Source of the DNA: Porphyridium purpureum
Lineage: Eukaryota > Rhodophyta > Bangiophyceae > Porphyridiales > Porphyridiaceae
Assembly: GCA_008690995.1 (NCBI GenBank)
Contig: VRMN01000001.1
Coordinates: forward strand, 4,526,001-4,590,000
DNA: 64,000 nucleotides
Reading direction: 5' to 3'
Shown here one piece after another: positions 1-10,900 of this stretch (positions within the stretch are counted from its first letter, which is position 1; each line of letters opens with the position of its first letter). The notes beneath the pieces are model-generated. The model was not told the DNA's origin. It made no database searches and was given only the letters and a program-made list of their open reading frames with translations. The position numbers and the translations under genes are program-made.

Positions 1-249
1 TGTGTGAGTCAGCCGAGAAATATAAATTCTCTTTGTTGTGAAAAATCTATCGTTTACGAAAACTTTCCTTGTAAGACTTGGTCCGAAAAGAGAGTTGCAC
101 AAGGAGTAAGTAAAGGCCACGACTCTATGCCTGTCAGTCAAGCGGCTGAGAGCGATGGAGAGTGCTATGCATTGAGCGAAAGAACACAATTCAGTCCACT
201 CAAAGGGTTTCGTCCCCACTTCACAGGCATACACGTACGATATGCATCA

Positions 250-735
250 TCAGTCCCCGACTTCTTTTGCCGAGGCGATGGTGCCGACGAGGAAAAGGAC
301 AAAGTTGCCGAAATTCAACGAGATAATCGCCGCGCGTTCTGAGTCCCGAGGGAAGTCGCCTTGTGCCGGCACTGCGTACACGGCGATCACAATGGCCCCA
401 GCAAGCCACCAAATCGTTCCCATACCCTGGAAGACTGTTCCAATGATGTTTGGAATCTTGCCACAACAGCAGGTTGCACACTGCACAAGAAAGACGATGA
501 AGGATGCGAGGATTGAGAACGCCCCCAGCGCAAACGCATATTCACAGATGGACTCGTTTGCAGTCCCATCTCTCCCATCTAGCAGGCAGGCGTAGTAGAC
601 TCCGTTCACGCGCTCCTGGTACATGTATTCTCCGACCAACACCATCACGGCGATCGCAACGCCCCACTCGAGCAGCGACACAATCGCCGCAAGAATTCCC
701 GCACAGCCGCCTCCCTTCCCTGCTCCCTTGCCCAT
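250..735 (-). CDS. Four-TM small membrane protein (tetraspan/MARVEL-like), unknown function
   Basis: Predicted 161-aa protein read from the ATG at 735. The open frame extends 50 codons further upstream, but only from a non-ATG codon and with a basic low-complexity lead. Four hydrophobic segments are visible at about residues 12-34, 65-85, 103-123 and 135-155. The first loop (about 36-64) carries two Cys (C50, C64) that could form a disulfide. TM2 is followed by a Cys-rich stretch (CATCCCGK, about 86-93) of the kind that is often palmitoylated. Layout and size resemble tetraspan or MARVEL-type proteins of the endomembrane system, but I recognise no diagnostic motif. Topology is read directly from the sequence; the family placement is inference. 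No operon context; the next supported gene is on the other strand 1.7 kb away. Confidence 0.7.
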   Translation of the reverse strand: MGKGAGKGGGCAGILAAIVSLLEWGVAIAVMVLVGEYMYQERVNGVYYACLLDGRDGTANESICEYAFALGAFSILASFIVFLVQCATCCCGKIPNIIGTVFQGMGTIWWLAGAIVIAVYAVPAQGDFPRDSERAAIISLNFGNFVLFLVGTIASAKEVGD

Positions 736-973
736 CTTGGCTTTCCAATCGATGCGAACCTCGTCTGGCTCGCTCGCTCTCTCCGCTTCCCCACCTGCTG
801 CCGTACGCAGGCAGAGTATCCGCCCTCCCCTCACGTGCCCCGTCTCCCTTCTAGTAGTCGCACTCTTTATTCCAGCTATCCGCACACCGGACTCACGTCG
901 ATTCCGGGAGCTCTGGGAGCGATGTCAACAGAATATCCCCTTTCCAAAAATAGAGAAAATGACGAGTAATTTA

Positions 974-1461
974 TCAGAGGGTTGCCGGAATAGGAGCCCA
1001 CATACGGAACATGGCCAAGCGTCGCAAGTGGCATTCCGGCGGCTCCATGCCACCGAAGCTGGTGATTGCGTTGGGGATTTCCAAGTCCACTGGGGTGAGA
1101 CGCTCCAGCACAGCGGTCCGCATGAGCCCGCCCCAGATTCCACGTGTCCATCGATCCTGTCGATTCGGAAGGGGCGAGCAGACGGGCAAATCAGGCGTTC
1201 GAGGTTTGCGCTCATCGGGCGGCAGCGATACAAGGTTAGCAGGTTTGATATGCGACTTGTTCCATGAAAGCACTGAACGTTCTATCCCTCTGCTGCAGAA
1301 CACTGGGCCTAAATTTAGATTGCAGACTACCGCCGGCACTCCGTGGAAGCTGGCGCGGGACTGAAAGGGTTTTTTGTTTTGTTTTTGCTCACCACGACTT
1401 TTCTCCCTTTCATCGCTGCTCGCGCTCCGCACGTCTGACTTGGAAAGACAAACGACTTCAT
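974..1461 (-). CDS. Possible small spliced gene, unidentified
   Basis: The minus frame ending at 974 has protein-like composition near its end (for example RWTRGIWGGLMRTAVLERL and FGGMEPPECHLRRLAMFRMW) but no upstream ATG at a sensible place. A neighbouring frame has an ATG at 1461 (MKSFVFPSQ...) whose Phe-rich start resembles red-algal plastid leaders. It could join the first frame through a GT...AG gap at 1361-1392. That gap is only 32 nt, implausibly short for a spliceosomal intron, and the genome appears intron-poor. Alternatives are a short ORF starting at an internal Met, or chance. I recognise no family. Confidence 0.22.
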
Positions 1462-1787
1462 GCCGGCCACTGTGAGTCCGACGAACGGCCGAACGGCCAA
1501 AATTTCCTCGACATCCACCTCGGTACACGCCCGCACAGAGCCCTTCCGTGCATCAACTGCGCGCTCCGCCGAGAGAGAAGCTCGGCTTCAGGCGCCTGCA
1601 CGGAACCAACGCGCGAGCATCGCGCCCGCTTCGTGTTTCCGCTTCGTGGTACCGCTTCCACAGGCCCGTCCTGGACGCGTATAATAAAATGAGCATCGTT
1701 ATCAGGGGTTCGAAGTGTTAGCGCGTAAGACACTGCGATGTTCGTGTCAATCTAGATCCGCACTTTCCTTCCGAGTCGACTGTGCAC

Positions 1788-2057
1788 ATGACAGCGTCCG
1801 CGTGCGCGCTGTCCCAGCCCAGCAAACTGCTAGACGGCCTTCCAGAGCGCGGCTTCAATTCGTCGGCGCTAAACCGCCTCGCTCAAGCACTCTGCGCCGA
1901 ACTTCTTCCAGACTGGATGGAACGATCATCGCGCAAGTATTTCGGTATTTCGATGCCGCTTGGGATGACCAACATGTTGAAGCCTTGGAGCGAGTCGGGC
2001 ACGCTGCGACAAAGCGCTGCAGTCAGGCGTACTGTTTGCATCCATGGCGCACGGTGA
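1788..2057 (+). CDS. Possible short ORF, unidentified (89 aa)
   Basis: An ATG at 1788 opens an 89-codon frame with reasonable protein composition (segments such as LNRLAQALCAELLPDWMERS and YFGISMPLGMTNMLKPW). The overlapping plus frame and the minus strand are also open over much of this stretch, so an open frame alone is weak evidence in this GC-rich DNA. It lies about 370 bp upstream of the methyltransferase start codon and could simply be its promoter and 5' UTR. No homologue is recognised. Confidence 0.18.
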   Translation: MTASACALSQPSKLLDGLPERGFNSSALNRLAQALCAELLPDWMERSSRKYFGISMPLGMTNMLKPWSESGTLRQSAAVRRTVCIHGAR

Positions 2058-2422
2058 ACACCGCGTGCGTATTGGACTACGGTGATCTGTCGTAATACGT
2101 ATATACGAGCGCGCAGACCTGTACACCGAGGTAGCGCTTTCCTGGCCTCGCGTGGCGGGCGACACGCACATCTTTCTTCCCACTGGGGGCTGCCCGAACT
2201 TACACTAATCGGTCCGGCATCGTGTCGAGCCGTTCTCATCCAGATGGCCAATTTGACATTGTGGGTACAGTTGGTGCAGGTGGAGTGAACCGCGAACCGC
2301 GAGCCGCGAACGGCACAGGCGCTTTGGGAGATGGCGAGCTGAGCCTTCATCGACGCCTCCGTGACGTCTTGATCGGGGCGCAGGCGGAGACGCGTCAACG
2401 AGAGCGCAAGGCGGCGGATGAG

Positions 2423-3892
2423 ATGAGCACTCTACGTACGCGAGACGTCGCCGCGTCTCACGCAGCCAACGGGGCCGCAGAAGAAAAGATAGAGCAGCAT
2501 GCGGCTGCGCGCCGATGGCCTGCAAGGAAGGGTCCCGGAGGCCTGGTCATCTTCGCTTCTGTCACAGCAGTGTTGGCCTTGGTGCTCGTCGCATACTTGC
2601 GCATGCCGGCGCCCGCAAGTTTGCAGGCAAACGAACCAAGCGTGAAGATAGTTCATAGCGACCAGAGGCATTCCCATTGCGCGAGATCGCTGCGCGAGAG
2701 CGACGGGTTCATCTGCGAACGGGACGACCTGTGGGAAATCGAAAAGCAAGCTGCTCGTCGTATGGCCGACAAACAGGCTGTAACTTTTGACTTGATGTGT
2801 AGGGGGACATTTTCCGGGAGGGTGCCCTATGCGTACGGGTTTCAACAAGGTGTGAACTGGTATCAAATGTATTGGGAGCCGGAGCTAAGCTGTGTCAAAG
2901 AGCGTGTAGGCGTTTTCGGAGACGGAGGCAAGTACGTGTGCCACACAGACAGTCTTGAACCGGAGAAGCCCTGCCTGGTTTACAGCGCTGGTTCGAACAA
3001 TGACTTTTCGTTTGAGGATGATATGCACACGATTTGGCCTCACTGCGAGATTCACACATTCGACCCAACGCTCAAAGAACGACATTTGCAACCAAAAAAT
3101 CCCAGCTACGTAAATTTTCACCCGTGGGGTCTGAGTGGCCAAAACGATCCTGCACGCATGTATTTCACACTCAGCGAGGTCATGCGCCGTCTGAACCATA
3201 CCGGACGCGATATCACTGTGTTTAAGGTTGATATTGAACACGCAGAGTACGAAACATTTGAGGCCATGGGCCGAGAAGGGTCCTTTCCTTTCCAGCAACT
3301 TCTGATTGAAGTGCATGATCCGAAGAAGAATGGACAACTTTTCTTGATGTTGCGCGAACACGGATTCGCAATCTTTGCCAAGGAGGTGAACTTTTTTGGA
3401 ATACCGTGCTGCATGGAGTACGTATTTGGGCGGGTAGGTCGGGCATTTTTTGAGATGATACACGACCCGTGGATAACGAAAGGCTACCAGTGCAATGAGA
3501 GTGTCATTAATGCAGGCAAGCTCCATCCTACCGGAGGTGATCAGAAAGTAGGAATTCATCATCCCATGTCCCGCGTGCAATCATCTTTAGGTGCGACACC
3601 AACGAGCACGTTGCTCGGGATGGAGAGGCGAAAGCAAAGACTCGTTAGCATGGAGAAAGATATGGCCGCGAAGTTGGCGCACATTGCGGAACTGGATAAA
3701 CGTGCAGAGGATGAAAGTGCTCAAGGCGATGCAAAGCGTGCATCCCAAAGCAGAGCCGAGGCCGAGGACCTTCGCATCGTGGTACGAAACCTTGAGGTGA
3801 AAATAAGCGCGATGAAAGATATGCTCAGTTCCCAGTCTCACAATACAACGAGGACTCTTGGCACAAACGGCGAAGGCTCGACTCAAAAGTAG
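2423..3892 (+). CDS. Membrane-anchored methyltransferase-like protein (Methyltransf_22/METTL24 type)
   Basis: 489-aa protein from the first in-frame ATG at 2423; the frame is open further upstream only from a GTG. A single hydrophobic segment at about residues 40-59 (GLVIFASVTAVLALVLVAYL) after a basic stretch suggests a type II membrane anchor, so the catalytic part would face the ER/Golgi lumen. The globular part carries the SAM-binding-like motif CLVYSAGSNNDFSFED followed by the acidic strand end HTFDP. Further on come VFKVDIEHAEYETFE and LLIEVHD, the order seen in the Methyltransf_22/FkbM-like family (human METTL24). The last roughly 100 residues are a charged coiled-coil (RRKQRLVSMEKDM..., about 395-480), unusual for the family. 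Substrate unknown; a glycan or other secretory-pathway substrate is plausible from topology alone. Confidence 0.75.
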   Translation: MSTLRTRDVAASHAANGAAEEKIEQHAAARRWPARKGPGGLVIFASVTAVLALVLVAYLRMPAPASLQANEPSVKIVHSDQRHSHCARSLRESDGFICERDDLWEIEKQAARRMADKQAVTFDLMCRGTFSGRVPYAYGFQQGVNWYQMYWEPELSCVKERVGVFGDGGKYVCHTDSLEPEKPCLVYSAGSNNDFSFEDDMHTIWPHCEIHTFDPTLKERHLQPKNPSYVNFHPWGLSGQNDPARMYFTLSEVMRRLNHTGRDITVFKVDIEHAEYETFEAMGREGSFPFQQLLIEVHDPKKNGQLFLMLREHGFAIFAKEVNFFGIPCCMEYVFGRVGRAFFEMIHDPWITKGYQCNESVINAGKLHPTGGDQKVGIHHPMSRVQSSLGATPTSTLLGMERRKQRLVSMEKDMAAKLAHIAELDKRAEDESAQGDAKRASQSRAEAEDLRIVVRNLEVKISAMKDMLSSQSHNTTRTLGTNGEGSTQK

Positions 3893-4382
3893 ATGTCTGG
3901 AAAGCGTTAAAATGAGGCTTTGTCACTAGCAGTGCGAAAGTCGAGAAGAGTTTGAGCTGATCGCGCCTCGACGATGTACCTTGACCGGGTTTTGTTAGAT
4001 TGGAAGCAAACTTTGTAGGCACTTGTATTTCAGGCACCAAACTGCCCCTGAGACGGACAATCCGAGGAGTACCGATTGCATGTATGCACCGCAGTGGACT
4101 CTGGCATGCGTGTTGTCAGGCGCAAAAGGACAACGCCTCGCCTCCCAGTTCGTGAGTTGTTCCGCGTAGAAGTACAGTGGAGGTTCCGCTCGGCTTCGAA
4201 GTGGCACTGACGAAGACGAGAAATGAAGAGCGCCGCCCGGGCACAAACCGGGCAGACCGCGAGAGCCTGAAGCCTGAGTTTTGAACCAGCCGGATCGGTT
4301 TTGGACGCAACCTACAGAACTCTACGTTATCCAGGCCGCGTGCTATCCATCAAGAGATTGCGGCCTGTCCGGGTCGGCGGAA
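3893..4382. other. Intergenic, nothing recognised
   Basis: 490 bp between two genes in the same direction, presumably the 3' end of the methyltransferase gene and the promoter of the next. Open frames here are short and antisense. No repeat or RNA signature seen. Confidence 0.5.
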
Positions 4383-7184
4383 ATGGACTCGTTCAAAGAA
4401 AGCGATTTTGGGAATCGTGTGTCCCAAGAGGCCCGAGACGAGAGCCATGTAGCTGCTAAGGCCAAATCTCTGTCCTCTCATTCACGCGAAGACATCATGA
4501 GCGAGAAGAATGAAGATGTAGGCCGCGAAGCGCGCGCGAGTGGTCGCACGGAAGGTTCGGGACACGGAAGACCAGATGCGAATTATGTGGACATGGACCC
4601 CATAGCAGAACTGGACGAGTTAATTGAACAGGCTCTGCGTGACTCCGGCGCTGGCCAGAGCTCACGGATGGAGCCGAGCGAGAGTACGTCAGTGATGATT
4701 GGTGAGCTGGATCGATTCGTCAACGCGGAGAGTGACTGGCCGGAGTACCGGATTTCGGACGCAGAAAGTGTGCCGAATGAATATACTCCGCTTCTTTTGA
4801 AAAGCATGTGGGACGATCTTAAGAATGATAGTCTACGAAATTGTGAGATTGAGGAGAAGGCGCTGAGTGTTGGGCTAGAGCTCAAAATGCTTCTGGGACT
4901 CAAGCAAGTACGAAACGACGAGGTGGATGCTGAAGCTCGGGCTCGGAGATTGAACGGGAGTATTGCTGGCAGCGACGATGAGGACATGCAAGAGAAGCTC
5001 GAGCTTGAAGGGCAAATGATGTACGATCTACTCTCCAGAATGGATAGTGTCCGGTCGAAGCGATTGTGGAGCTCCCTTTCTGGCAAGGAGCTTTCCGCAG
5101 TGCTACAAGAACTTTTGTCCAATTTAAAGCACATTCAGGCGTCTGCTTTAGAGAGCACTCTCGCGACGGACAAAATTTATCGGGATCCTACCCGAGCCGC
5201 AAACGTGATCAGCCGCATTGGATTTGAGACAACCCAAGGATTATTTTGCACGTACATGAAATCACTGGATCCTCACTGGCCTGGTGTGGAAAGCAGAGAA
5301 CGGAGTCGTATCAACTTAATTGCAAGCGAAACACTTGAATTTCTCGCTCAGCACGGCAACCCGCGCGAAATGTATGGTCAGCTCCTTCAAATCGTCTGTT
5401 CGCTGAATCCCGCAGGTATTGGTGTGCGAACGGTGTCATACAGCTCCACGCTGTTTTATGTGCTGCTTCAGCGTCTTAGTCAGGAACGTTCTTTCGTCAG
5501 CTTTGTGCGTGAGCTTTTTGATGAGGTCGACCGGTTCCTCGTATCCGACTCGCGCCATCACTTCCACGAAGAAGATATTCAGGCGTCCATGAGCTCACAG
5601 CATGCTCTTGACTTGGTCGAGAAGTGGCTGGACATATGTTCATTATGTGCGCGAGTCTACGAACGCGGTGGTAGTGACAGAAAGTCCCGACTGAAGGACC
5701 CCAAATTGGTGGACCTGCGCGAATTACTGACCGCCGCGGTCATGCTATGCTGCTCTCTTCTGTATGAGCGCTTTATGTACGCACGGGTTGCCTTTTGGGC
5801 GTCGCAAACAGAAAAGGAGCAGCAGCAATTACCTCGAGAACACCGTTCCTCGGGAAGGGAGAGCCAGAAAGTTCTCAACTCATTCAGCGCGTTCGTCGGC
5901 ACTCGCGAGCGCATGAGAAAGGAGCGGCTGTGTCTCACTACTGCGGTTGATTTGCTTGTTCAGATAGATTGGCGCGATTGGGTACATATCTTTACAGAAG
6001 CCTCTTTGCGAGGCGTCTTTCTGCCATTGTGTCCGGAGGAGAAGGAGTTGTGCAGAGTCGCACGAGCTGAACTTGGAGAACGTGTTGAGAACAATAGTTC
6101 ACCAAAATTGCCCTCGCTGTGCACGTGGAAGTTCAGTGTCGTTAGCCGCACCATTTACTGCATGATGTACTTGCGCTCTGTCAGTGAGGCCGAGACCAGC
6201 ATAATGCATACTCGTGAAATCGCTTTCAAACTCATGGATCCATTTTCAGCGTTCAGATTGCTGCTACCAGTTTGTATCAGCTTGCTTCCCGGGAATGAAG
6301 CTAGTGTGAGCGGATTCGGGAATGAAGCTGGACTGGAAATCATGGAGACACTCGCCGTCATCAATGGCAGTCTACAGCTTTCCTTAAGGGAGTTTGAAGA
6401 CGTGTGGTACGCCGGATACTTGTACGCGGAGCCTGTCAGCATTCGCTCCCTTGTGAAACTTCTCGGCAAACTAGCATCCAGCGCAAGCGTCAGTGGCGGG
6501 CAACCTCTTCGCGAACGTGCATGGAAAATGATGTTGTATTGCATTGGGCTGTTCCGGCCGGGCGAGGAGCGCGTGGTGCTTCTGACATCGATCCTGTCAC
6601 ATGACGCTCTGTTGGAGGTCAATATCTGCGCGCTTCTCATATCCCGCTTGAAGGACGAAGCATGCACCCTGGAGTTGGTGCCATCGCATGACGTCACAGA
6701 GTACGAGCGTGTATGGCGTCGTGTGCTGTATGCTGTTCTCCCACGCTTTTTGGTGCCGCATAAGACCGTTGTTGCAATGTTGGATACCACCTTGGTATCT
6801 GCAAATCTAATCTTGTTCATGTGTTTGCGCGATGATGCACGCTCTGACCTGAGGAAGTTTGAGGAAGATGAAACCTTAAAGGCTGCACGCGCTGAACGGT
6901 ACAGATTTTTGCGCGCGTTTGCCGGGATTGGCATAAATATGCTTCATGCACTTTCTCGAGCAATGGAAAGAGACGCGGCGCATTGCGATCAGAGCAGGAA
7001 ACTGAGCAAAGACGCAGCGTCGCAGAAGCACTGGTGCCAGGAGCATTCACGAACTCTTAGAGAGCTCAACGCTGTCATTTTAACGATGAAAACCCTTGAG
7101 CGGGCAACCAAGTGTAACTGCTACCTGTCAGAGCTCCGTGCCTTCGAGAAACCGGAGCAGAGCGCCACCCGGGAAGAAAAGTAA
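4383..7184 (+). CDS. Large helical protein of unknown function (933 aa)
   Basis: Read from the ATG at 4383 (MDSFKESD...); the frame is open upstream only from a TTG. Residues 1-90 are hydrophilic and probably disordered. An acidic, strongly helical stretch follows (about 90-260, including GSDDEDMQEKLELEGQMM), then roughly 600 residues of alternating amphipathic helices rich in Leu (for example MYGQLLQIVCSLNPAG, FVRELFDEVDRFL, AVILTMKTLERAT), as in HEAT/ARM-like solenoids. No catalytic motif, signal peptide or transmembrane segment is apparent. The layout faintly recalls the ALF4/glomulin family (cullin-RING regulators), but I cannot confirm that from sequence alone. The gene is certain; the function is not. 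Confidence 0.8.
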   Translation: MDSFKESDFGNRVSQEARDESHVAAKAKSLSSHSREDIMSEKNEDVGREARASGRTEGSGHGRPDANYVDMDPIAELDELIEQALRDSGAGQSSRMEPSESTSVMIGELDRFVNAESDWPEYRISDAESVPNEYTPLLLKSMWDDLKNDSLRNCEIEEKALSVGLELKMLLGLKQVRNDEVDAEARARRLNGSIAGSDDEDMQEKLELEGQMMYDLLSRMDSVRSKRLWSSLSGKELSAVLQELLSNLKHIQASALESTLATDKIYRDPTRAANVISRIGFETTQGLFCTYMKSLDPHWPGVESRERSRINLIASETLEFLAQHGNPREMYGQLLQIVCSLNPAGIGVRTVSYSSTLFYVLLQRLSQERSFVSFVRELFDEVDRFLVSDSRHHFHEEDIQASMSSQHALDLVEKWLDICSLCARVYERGGSDRKSRLKDPKLVDLRELLTAAVMLCCSLLYERFMYARVAFWASQTEKEQQQLPREHRSSGRESQKVLNSFSAFVGTRERMRKERLCLTTAVDLLVQIDWRDWVHIFTEASLRGVFLPLCPEEKELCRVARAELGERVENNSSPKLPSLCTWKFSVVSRTIYCMMYLRSVSEAETSIMHTREIAFKLMDPFSAFRLLLPVCISLLPGNEASVSGFGNEAGLEIMETLAVINGSLQLSLREFEDVWYAGYLYAEPVSIRSLVKLLGKLASSASVSGGQPLRERAWKMMLYCIGLFRPGEERVVLLTSILSHDALLEVNICALLISRLKDEACTLELVPSHDVTEYERVWRRVLYAVLPRFLVPHKTVVAMLDTTLVSANLILFMCLRDDARSDLRKFEEDETLKAARAERYRFLRAFAGIGINMLHALSRAMERDAAHCDQSRKLSKDAASQKHWCQEHSRTLRELNAVILTMKTLERATKCNCYLSELRAFEKPEQSATREEK

Positions 7185-7504
7185 AGGTTGCGAGTCAGTG
7201 AAATGAGTTGGACCTGGGTAGTACGTAAAACCCGACGTCGATGACATTGTCCAACGTTGACAGTATTTTGCTGAGGAGCAGCAGGAAGTGAACATTAAAG
7301 TGGTAGTACGCAACGATTCGTCTTGATAATCTTGCCCATGACAAAGGTTGCATGTGTTCCGACTGTGATTGTTCCCCAGCCTTTGCGTTCACTCACGCGA
7401 CTCCGCGGTTGGTCTTCTGCTGTGCTTTCTCATTGCGCACCGCCGCACCTACGACACGTATCGTTGGATCATGACGGCAACAGAGGAGCATCAACTCGAC
7501 GCCC
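7185..7504. other. Convergent 3' intergenic region
   Basis: 320 bp between the stop codons of two convergent genes. It should hold both 3' ends. No coding or repeat signal seen. Confidence 0.5.
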
Positions 7505-7741
7505 TCATTGCGCACCGGAATCCTCACCTGATCGATTTGCAGCCGTGGCTGTAGCTGTTTTCGCGTCTTCTGCGTCGTTTCGCATACGCTCCTGTCGCTC
7601 CATCTGACGCTCAAAATCACGTAGCACGCCCTCCCTCATTCTTCTCAGCTGTGCCTTTTGCTCGGCCACAACATACAGGATAATGCCGCCCGTCAGTAAC
7701 GAAACGGCGAGCAGGCCTGTGCCCGCTCGCGTAAGTGCCAT
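7505..7741 (-). CDS. PET117: PET117-like cytochrome c oxidase assembly factor
   Basis: 78-aa protein from the ATG at 7741; an in-frame TTG lies six codons upstream. Residues 1-28 form an N-terminal signal-anchor (MALTRAGTGLLAVSLLTGGI). After it comes the PET117 hallmark: a short helix with Q/E-rich charge, then the turn MREGVLRDFERQMERQERM, matching the family pattern R..M..GV.RD.ER. PET117 is a tiny mitochondrial inner-membrane-associated protein that works with PET191/COX15 in complex IV assembly and heme A supply. Size fits the family (about 70-110 aa). The C-terminal tail (about 52-78) is low-complexity and acidic/Ala-rich. No neighbour suggests co-regulation. Assignment rests on motif and length only. 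Confidence 0.7.
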   Translation of the reverse strand: MALTRAGTGLLAVSLLTGGIILYVVAEQKAQLRRMREGVLRDFERQMERQERMRNDAEDAKTATATAANRSGEDSGAQ

Positions 7742-7996
7742 GGATAAGGCGGCCCGCAAAGGAGAAGGAATTCCGTTCCCAAGAAGGCTCTCGTGAGCAA
7801 GGACTGGGAATGATTCGATCCTGCACGATCAGACTTGGACTAGATCTTCCACAAGCGCATCGGTGCCTCCCGGGTCGGCCAATGATTATGCAACCAATCG
7901 AGGCACAAGTAAACACAGGTTTGCGACATTAATTGCGTGAACCTGGTCAGCTTCTCCCAGAATCCTGCTGCGGTTTAATTCTTTACTTTATACGTG

Positions 7997-10900
7997 CTAT
8001 CGACGTCCGCGCTGTTCCTGCGTGTGCCCGTGCGTTATACCCCCCGCCTCGCCATCATCGTCTGAGTTAATATACGCCCGTGGAATAAATGGCGTCGGTT
8101 CGCGCTTTCGCACGGATCGGATTCCAACGCGGTGTCCTGCACGACGAGCTTCCTCCTTCTCAACCTCGCTAGGCTCCTTAAAATGTACCGCCTGGTCGTG
8201 TTCATCGGGTGGGCCCATGCCGCTCCCGGCTGCGCGTGGCGAATTCGAAAAAGGCATCATTATTTCCAGCTCAGAGAATATCGAGTTTGAGCGAGAAGCA
8301 GTGTTAATTGAGCTCGTTGTTCGCGACTCGTCCAAAGGGTACTCCTTCACCATGTTGGACCCAAACGTAATACTCCTCCCCAGATCCCGCAAGTTGGGCC
8401 CTGAGCTCTCCTCTCCTCGGCTCTTCCGCAGCACTCCGACTGGCTCCCTCTTGGTCGGGTTCGCTTCGTCCGGCCCCAGTGGCTCCTCATCAGCCTCGCC
8501 GGAAAACCCCACCACTCGCTGCGTCTCAGCAAGAGCATTACCAGTCCCAAAGTGAATCCGGCTGCTAGGCCCTGGTTCCAGTTTGCCATCCGGGAATACA
8601 TTCAAGGCCTCACTAGAGGCTGCTGGTAATGTGCTCGTAGGCTCGATAGACGACATTGCGCCATGAACGGCATCCGGGAAAAAAGCCAATTCATCCGGAG
8701 CGCATACCTTCAACACGCGATCCCATATGAAAGTGTTCACAAGGGGCCGTAAGAACTCGGCATGTTTCAGGCTGCGCACGCGGTGGGTTAAATTTAAAAT
8801 TGTCTCCTGTTTTCCACGAAGAAGCTTCGAAATATCCACAACACCGGGAAAGTCGAACTCCAGCCCGCCAAAAGAGTCAGGGTCATATTTTTCAGGTAAG
8901 AGCTTGTTCAAAAACAAAGTCCCCAGAACCGTAGAGAAATGCGGGACATAAAAGCAAAGCACCAAGCCCTCTTCCTGCCAAGCCTTCGAGGACTCGGTAA
9001 AAAGCAAGTACTGGTGAGGCCCAACAATAACGCGCACCTCGGATCGTCCCTTGCGATTGATCACACAGCCTACAATCTGCTCGTAAAAGTCCCCAATGGC
9101 ACTGCAGGTACCATGCCGAACGACCAGGTGGACGCACTGAAGTCGAAGTGGGTACTCGCCAGGTAAACTCTGCACAAATTTCAACGTATTGCCCCATGGA
9201 CAGCTAACCACCAGTTCCCTGGCGTCCGACAAATCAACAAGTACCTGGGTATCTTCTGGGAAGCCCCTCACCGATTCCACGACTTGCGCAGTGTATTCTT
9301 GCAATGCCGGGACTGTCACGGTTATAGAACCAGTCAAATACTGCGCTTCTCCGCACAGAACAAGTCGCAGCTGTTGGCGACCTATGTTAAGCCACAACAT
9401 CTTCCCAAAGTAGCACGATGGCATCGCCGGATCGACCGTCAGATTCAATACTTCAACATAGAAGCGATACGCAAGGCTCAGGTCAGAAACGCGGAGGTAC
9501 ATGTGACCTAAATGGACGAAGCCCGTGAGGTCTTGAAATCCGTCATCTGTGCGAACCCATGAGAACGAGCGCGAGCCCAACGTATGCTGCACAACATCTC
9601 GCGCAAACGCGGGAGTCGCTGTGGCCTGATTGTAAACAACGCGACGGCTTGCGGCTTTTTCAGCAGCCTTGCTTCGCCCCCCGGAATTCTCCTCCACCAC
9701 ACGATCAGTTACAGATGAAAAGGGGTCCGCTCCTGTGCCTCTGGCATCATTTTCATCTTCTTCTTTATCCTCCTCATCGTCCAGATGCCGTCGCACAAAA
9801 GGAGTCGGGTCCCGCGTGCGAAGAACCTTCTTTTTCGCAGCGTCTGCGGACGGTGGGGATGTCTTTGCGAATGTCACTCCAGACTTTCCACTCGTTTGTC
9901 CTCCGCTTCCTGCTTCCTCATGTACTTCATCGCCATCATCATCCTCCTCTACGATCATACTCCGTCGGACAAATGGGGTCGGCTCACGCTTGTGAATGAC
10001 TTTCGGTCCTTTCATGGTCGGCCCTTTTTCTGGTTCCTTGAAAGTCACTTCATGATTTCTTGTTGCTCGCGACGCGAGCTTATCCGACTCTGGTGCACGT
10101 GTCGATACGCGGCCGTCATCCTCTTCTTCGTTTTCTTCATGTTCTTTATCACCGTCCACGAATGCCCCTCTTCGAATGAATGGGGTCGGATCCCGTTTCC
10201 GAACCGAGCGAACCGCGATTTGCTTCACTTGCTCACGGGTCTCAGTCTTCTCCACATCTGTAGGTTCCACGAACAGAATCACTGGTGTTGCCTTATGTTC
10301 AACTACGGAGGTCGGTTCGGTTGCGCTGGTGAGACTTACGCCATCACTTCGTCTACAACGGCCCTTGCGCTCCTCTTCGCGCTCATCATTTTCTTCATTT
10401 TCAGATTCTTCGTCATCTTCGGGCAAAAAGCTTCGCGGGATGAATGGCGTGGGGTCTCGTTTCTTCGTTGATCGGACGCCTACACGCCCACTTTCCATCC
10501 GAACATCTAACATCTCGTCCAAGGACGGCTCAGTAAAATGGACGCGCTCATCTGCGCCAGCCTTCATCTCTTCCGCAGAGGAAAGCGGTAGCTGCACTGA
10601 ATCCCGTGCGCGAGATTCTCGGCGACCCAGCTCTGCGGCAACGTCGTCTTCTTCATCACTTTCGGCCGGTAAAAAGCTTCTCGGCACGAAAGGTGTTGGA
10701 TCCCGCTTCCTTATCGTCGAACGTCCCATACCCCGTGATTCGCGTCGTACCGTCTCTTTCTCTTCTATCGACGGTTCCATGAACCCAACGTGCGGGCTCT
10801 CGGCTACTAGGGCTCTGTCGCCTTGACCATGTTCCTTCCCGCCATCATCCTCTTCAACGTCATCTTCTCCATTCTGTCCACGCTCATCCTCTGCATCATT

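Larger units (their letters stand above)
736..2422. other. 1.7-kb stretch without a firmly supported gene
   Basis: This lies between two divergent genes and must contain both promoters. Only short open frames occur. Two are listed separately as weak candidates (974..1461 on the minus strand, 1788..2057 on the plus strand). I see no RNA gene, tandem repeat or transposon end here. Confidence 0.5.

Noticed and set aside
1-249. Plus-strand open frame at the left edge (to 342)
   Set aside because: Starts at a GTG, runs antisense into the four-TM gene and has no recognisable composition; it could be the 3' region of that gene.
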